Below are positions 58,454-64,000 of a stretch of DNA of 64,000 nucleotides, piece by piece. The first letter of the stretch is position 1. Each line of letters starts with the position of its first letter. The DNA comes from Pseudomonas putida (GTDB lineage Bacteria > Pseudomonadota > Gammaproteobacteria > Pseudomonadales > Pseudomonadaceae), in contig NZ_MINI01000028.1 of NCBI RefSeq assembly GCF_002906855.1, forward strand, positions 1,736,001 to 1,800,000. The letters run 5' to 3'. Under the pieces are notes generated by a model. That model was not told the origin of the DNA. It made no database searches and saw only the letters and a list, made by a program, of their open reading frames with translations. Position numbers and translations under genes: made by a program.

Positions 58454-58810
58454 ATGGCTCGTGTTAAGCGTGGCGTCATCGCTCGTAAGCGTCACAAGAA
58501 AATTCTGAAACTGGCTAAAGGTTACTACGGTGCACGTTCGCGCGTATTCCGTGTAGCCAAGCAAGCGGTCATCAAGGCAGGCCAATACGCCTACCGCGAC
58601 CGTCGCCAGAAGAAGCGTCAGTTCCGCGCACTGTGGATCGCTCGTATCAACGCCGGTGCCCGCACCAACGGTCTGTCCTACAGCCGTCTGATTGCTGGCC
58701 TGAAAAAGGCTTCGATCGAAATCGACCGTAAGGTTCTGGCCGATCTGGCAGTGAACGAAAAAGCGGCGTTTGCTGCGATTGTCGAGAAAGCTAAAGCCGT
58801 TCTGGCTTAA
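58454..58810 (+). CDS. rplT: 50S ribosomal protein L20
   Basis: 118 aa, [20 protein letters not shown] and [16 protein letters not shown] are L20. Follows rpmI by 27 bases. Confidence 0.96.
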   Translation: MARVKRGVIARKRHKKILKLAKGYYGARSRVFRVAKQAVIKAGQYAYRDRRQKKRQFRALWIARINAGARTNGLSYSRLIAGLKKASIEIDRKVLADLAVNEKAAFAAIVEKAKAVLA

Positions 58811-58856
58811 GTACCCGCGACAATCACCCGGCGGCGCTTGCGGCGCCGGGCATTGA

Positions 58857-59936
<1,080 letters not shown>

Positions 59937-59967
59937 GCCCAATCGACGCACTTTCTAGGAGAACAGC

Positions 59968-62349
59968 ATGAAATTCAGTGAACAGTGGCTGCGCGGTTGG
60001 GTAAACCCGCAAGTCTCCCGTGACGAACTGGTCGCCCGCCTGTCCATGGCCGGCCTCGAAGTCGACAGCGTTACCCCCGCTGCCGGCCAGTTCAGCGGCA
60101 TCGTCGTGGGCGAGATCCTCGCCACCGAACAACACCCGGACGCCGACAAACTGCGCGTGTGCCAGGTGAGCAACGGCCAGGAAACCTTCCAGGTCGTGTG
60201 CGGCGCGCCTAACGCCCGCCCAGGCATTAAAATCCCGTTCGCCATGATCGGCGCCGAACTGCCAGGCGACTTCAAGATCAAGAAGGCCAAGCTGCGCGGC
60301 GTCGAGTCGTTCGGCATGCTCTGCTCGGCCGCCGAGCTGCAGATCAGCGAAGAAAACGACGGCCTGCTGGAACTGGCTGCCGACGCCCCAGTCGGTGAAG
60401 ACATCCGCCAGTACCTGAGCCTGGACGACGCCAGCATCGAGATCGGCCTGACGCCGAACCGCGGTGACTGCCTGTCCATCGCCGGCCTCGCCCGCGATGT
60501 CAGCGCCCTGTACGACACCCCGGTCACCCGCCCGGTCGTGCCAGCCGTTGCCCCGGCCCATGACGAAGTGCGCCCGGTCGAAGTCAGCGCTCCGGCTGCC
60601 TGCCCACGTTATCTCGGCCGCGTCATCCGCAACGTCGACCTGAGCAAGCCGACCCCGCTGTGGATGGTCGAGCGCCTGCGCCGCAGCGACGTGCGCAGCA
60701 TCGACGCCGCCGTCGACATCACCAACTACGTGATGCTCGAACTCGGCCAGCCGATGCACGCCTTCGACCTCGCCGAAATCAACGGTGGCATCCGTGTGCG
60801 CATGGCCGAAGAGGGCGAGAAGCTCGTCCTGCTCGACGGCCAGGAAGTGGCCCTGCGTGCCGACACCCTGGTGATCGCCGACCACACCCGCGCTCTGGCC
60901 ATCGCCGGCGTCATGGGGGGCGAGCACAGCGGTGTGAACACCGAGAAAACCCGTGACCTGTTCCTCGAAAGCGCCTTCTTCGAGCCGATCTCCGTCGCCG
61001 GTAAAGCCCGTTCCTACGGCCTGCACACCGATGCCTCGCACCGCTACGAGCGCGGCGTCGACTCGCAGCTGGCCCGCGAAGCCATGGAGCGCGCCACCCA
61101 GCTGATCCTCGACATCGTCGGCGGCGAAGCCGGCCCGATCGTCGAAGCCGTCAGCGAACAGCACCTGCCAAACGTCGCCCCGGTCACCCTGCGCGCCGAG
61201 CGCATCACCCAGATGCTCGGCATGGAGATGGACCCGGCCCAGGTCGAGCAGTTGCTCAACAACCTCGGTTTGGCCACCAAGGCGGACGGGGCAGGGCAGT
61301 GGACCGTCAACGTCCCAAGCCACCGCTTCGACATCAGCCTGGAAGTCGACCTGATCGAAGAGCTGGCCCGCCTGTACGGTTACAACAACCTGCCAGTGCG
61401 CTACCCGCAAGCCCGCCTCGCGCCGCAAGCCCGCCCGGAAACCCGCGGCGAGCTGCCAAACCTGCGCCGCCTGCTGGTTGCTCGCGGCTACCAGGAAGCC
61501 ATCACCTACAGCTTCATCGACCCGAAGCTGTTCGAGCTGTTCAGCCCAGGCGTCGAGCCACTGCTGCTGGCCAACCCGATCTCCAACGACATGGCCGCCA
61601 TGCGCGCCTCGTTGTGGCCGGGCCTGGTCAAGGCACTGCAGCACAACCTCAACCGCCAGCAAGACCGCGTGCGCCTGTTCGAAAGCGGCCTGCGCTTCGT
61701 CGGCCAACTCGGTAACCTGCAGCAGCAGCCAATGATCGCCGGCGTCGTCACCGGCAGCCGCCTGCCAGAAGGCTGGGCGAACGGTCGCGACACCATCGAC
61801 TTCTTCGACGTCAAGGCCGACGTGGAAGCCCTGCTGGGTTACAGCGGCGCCCTGAGCGACTTCACCTTCGCCGCCGGCAAGCACCCAGCCCTGCACCCTG
61901 GCCAGACCGCTGTGATCCAGCGCGACGGCAAGGACGTCGGCTACCTCGGCGCCATCCACCCAGAGCTTGCCAAAGCCCTGGACCTGGACCGCCCGGTGTT
62001 CGTCTTCGAGCTGGTACTGGGCGATGTGGTCGAAGGCCGCCTGCCGAAATTCAGCGAACTCTCCAAGTTCCCGGAAACCCGTCGCGACCTGGCTTTGATC
62101 GCAGGACGTGATGTAGCTTCTCAAGACGTGCTTGAAGTAATTCGTGACAATGCAGGCGAATGGCTCACAGACCTCAGGCTGTTTGATGTCTACCAAGGTA
62201 AAGGCATTGATCCTGATAGAAAAAGCCTCGCCGTCGGCTTGACCTGGCAGCATCCATCGCGCACTCTTAACGACGATGAGGTGAACACTACCCTGCAAAA
62301 CATCCTCACCTCGCTCGAACAAAGGTTGAACACCACGTTAAGGAAATAA
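59968..62349 (+). CDS. pheT: phenylalanyl-tRNA synthetase beta subunit
   Basis: 793 aa. tRNA-binding OB domain ([20 protein letters not shown]), B3/B4 editing, B5, and C-terminal anticodon FDX-ACB domain. AGGAG precedes ATG. Confidence 0.95.
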
Positions 62350-62353
62350 CGGC

Positions 62354-62656
62354 ATGGGTGCTCTGACGAAAGCTGAGATGGCCGAAAGGCTGTACGAGGA
62401 GCTGGGGCTTAACAAGCGTGAGGCCAAGGAGCTGGTCGAGCTGTTTTTTGAAGAAATTCGGCACGCACTTGAAGAGAACGAGCAGGTCAAATTGTCCGGT
62501 TTCGGCAACTTCGACCTTCGCGACAAACGCCAGCGGCCGGGCCGCAACCCCAAGACTGGGGAAGAGATCCCGATCACTGCACGGCGCGTCGTCACCTTTC
62601 GTCCAGGGCAGAAGTTGAAGGCCCGGGTTGAGGCCTATGCTGGAACCAAGCCATAA
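62354..62656 (+). CDS. ihfA: integration host factor alpha subunit
   Basis: 100 aa. [20 protein letters not shown] and the [13 protein letters not shown] arm are IHF-alpha. Four bases after pheT. Confidence 0.95.
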
Positions 62657-62993
62657 CGACGAACTGCCCCCCATACCGGGCAAACGCTACTTCACCATCG
62701 GTGAAGTGAGCGAGTTGTGTGCCGTGAAGCCACACGTGCTGCGGTATTGGGAGCAGGAGTTTCCTCAGCTCAACCCTGTGAAGCGGCGGGGGAACCGGCG
62801 GTATTATCAGCGGCAGGATGTGCTGATGATCCGCCAGATCCGGGCCCTGCTGTATGACCAGGGGTTCACCATTGGCGGGGCGCGGTTGCGGCTCTCCAGT
62901 GATGAGGTGAAGGATGAATCGAGCCAGTACAAGCAGCTGATTCGGCAGATGATTGTCGAGTTGGAGGATGTGTTGGTGGTGTTGAAGAAGTGA
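62637..62993 (+). CDS. MerR-family regulator
   Basis: 118 aa from ATG 62637, overlapping the ihfA end by 20 bases. [23 protein letters not shown] and [20 protein letters not shown]. Last gene of the pheST-ihfA group in many gammaproteobacteria. Confidence 0.9.
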
Positions 62994-63110
62994 CCTTTGC
63001 GGTTTTTCTGATGAGTGGATTTTTTTTGAGAAAAAGGTTTCATTTATCAGGAGGTTAGGGTACATTCTTCAACGTTCTCGGCAAGATTGAGAACATGCTT
63101 CAAGCCCAGT

Positions 63111-63187
63111 CGGGGCGTAGCGCAGCCCGGTAGCGCACTTGCATGGGGTGCAAGGGGTCGAGTGTTCGAATCACTCCGTCCCGACCA
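63111..63187 (+). tRNA. tRNA-Pro(GGG)
   Basis: Seventy-seven bases. Acceptor CGGGGCG / CGTCCCG, anticodon GGG in loop ATGGGGT, encoded CCA. Confidence 0.95.
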
Positions 63188-63202
63188 TTATTTAAACGAT
63201 TA

Positions 63203-63225
63203 AGCCACCCTCGGGTGGCTTTTTT
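63203..63225 (+). terminator. terminator of tRNA-Pro
   Basis: Stem AGCCACC / GGTGGCT, T-run after. Confidence 0.88.
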
Positions 63226-63895
63226 GTTTGTGCGATGGAAAATGCGGGTCGGTAAGAGTGCTTAAGACATTTTCGCTCATCATCGGGATACTCAGTGCTT
63301 ATCCCTAGCCTGCAGTCTAAAGTCGACTAGGAATGTAGCTCTGTGGGCCTCTGTCGCGAGCCGGGGTAATTTGAATTGGTTGGCTAAGCCTCTCTTTTGG
63401 CTGAAAAAGTATTGTTCAAAGAGTAGTTCTGGAATACCAATTGGAATGCCGAAAGCCAGATTTCACGAGGTGCGGGCTCATATAAGGCTGTGATGGTTAG
63501 AGTTCACTCTGAAGCTTTGAGTCTCAAATGCTGTACCACAAGGAGCTGACGGCCAGGATCAGAGAAAATGCTGCCTAGTGCTGAGTGCTGGTAAAGACTC
63601 AGTCACACACTGCGAAACTCGCATGAGCTGCCTCGACCTCAGCGAACCTATTCCTGCCGGACGGCATAACCCTCCTGCAATAGACACGTTCTGTGAGAAT
63701 CGAGTAGAGTCGCAGGCGAATTTGCTCCCGCGTTCGGTCGAGCAACACTGGCAGCTCATCTGCACGCTGAAAGCCTCAGCCTAGACATGGATAGCCAAAG
63801 GAACAAGGAATGTTATACACCACGCCCGCCTAGAAAGTTATGTACCAATTGGTGTTTATTAATAGTTACCTATTCATTGCAGGTAAGGAGCATTG
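63226..63895. other. gene-poor, AT-richer stretch after tRNA-Pro
   Basis: No convincing coding frame; the two 68-codon frames on opposite strands around 63560-63784 are mirror images without binding sites. Lower GC than the core on the left suggests foreign DNA inserted after the tRNA. Confidence 0.5.
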
Positions 63896-64000
63896 ATGGA
63901 TATCTTATGGTGGGAGAAGACAGTTGAGTACTTTTTCGTTCAAAAGTATGTGGATCTCAACATGTTTATTGCGCCATTGGACGGGGATCACGAAAAAGCT
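63896..64000 (+). CDS. start of an unrecognised gene, cut by the right edge
   Basis: ATG 63896 has TAAGGAG six bases upstream. The first 35 codons read MDILWWEKTVEYFFVQKYVD and continue in frame to the window end. AT-rich codon use. No family recognised from this short piece. Confidence 0.55.
   Translation, partial: MDILWWEKTVEYFFVQKYVDLNMFIAPLDGDHEKA

Noticed and set aside
63559..63784. Two overlapping 68-codon frames on opposite strands
   Set aside because: Mirror frames without binding sites or family features.

Overview
The window is a GC-rich piece of a Pseudomonas chromosome, most likely the P. putida group. The support is gene content and order (ansB-rbsBACRKD-nucleoside hydrolase, then thrS-infC-rpmI-rplT-pheS-pheT-ihfA), an RsmA/CsrA homologue, KaiC-like ATPase, tsdBA-type cytochromes, and P. 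putida-style REP elements (about 37473 and 42009). The species call is inference; no database search was possible.

Layout. 1-1514: a tyrosine phosphatase fused to an autotransporter barrel, frameshifted and cut by the left edge. 1651-7334: alpha/beta hydrolase, isochorismatase-like protein, small proteins, a LysR regulator divergent from a TauE-type exporter, and a MASE1-GGDEF cyclase. 7488-13923: an SLC13/RCK transporter, small envelope proteins, and a minus-strand set of SDR, aminoglycoside-phosphotransferase-like kinase, SCP2 and histidine phosphatase. 14071-15317: sohB and tRNA-Cys. 15318-17725: a small genomic-island remnant bounded by tRNA-Cys and a partial repeat of its 3' end, followed by a PL7-type lyase and a terminator-rich scar up to about 18905. 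19028-23643: acidic protein, DoxX, tRNA-Leu, a histidine kinase-KaiC-receiver operon, and csrA. 23898-27509: topoisomerase IB and modABC with a ModE-like palindrome. 27670-36742: nitronate monooxygenase, a putative thiosulfate dehydrogenase pair, galU, gor, ahpC and ahpF. 36748-46597: yceH, sstT, nhaR-like, terC, a C39-like lipoprotein, a puuB-like oxidase, two tandem tRNA-Val genes, a SPOR lipoprotein, a Mesh1-like HD protein, an SOS-box gene and periplasmic asparaginase. 46811-53833: ribose operon with a RbsR-type operator, ending in a periplasmic nucleoside hydrolase. 54279-62993: I78 inhibitor, cold-shock protein and the conserved translation cluster. 63111-64000: tRNA-Pro(GGG) followed by AT-richer DNA and the start of an unrecognised gene, probably the edge of another island.

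How genes work together. The nucleoside hydrolase could release ribose in the periplasm for RbsBAC uptake, RbsD/RbsK processing and RbsR control. AhpC/AhpF and Gor are thiol-based peroxide defence. Kinase, KaiC-like protein and receiver form a compact signalling unit without kaiA or kaiB nearby. The island at tRNA-Cys and the edge after tRNA-Pro are the accessory parts; the rest looks like core genome.
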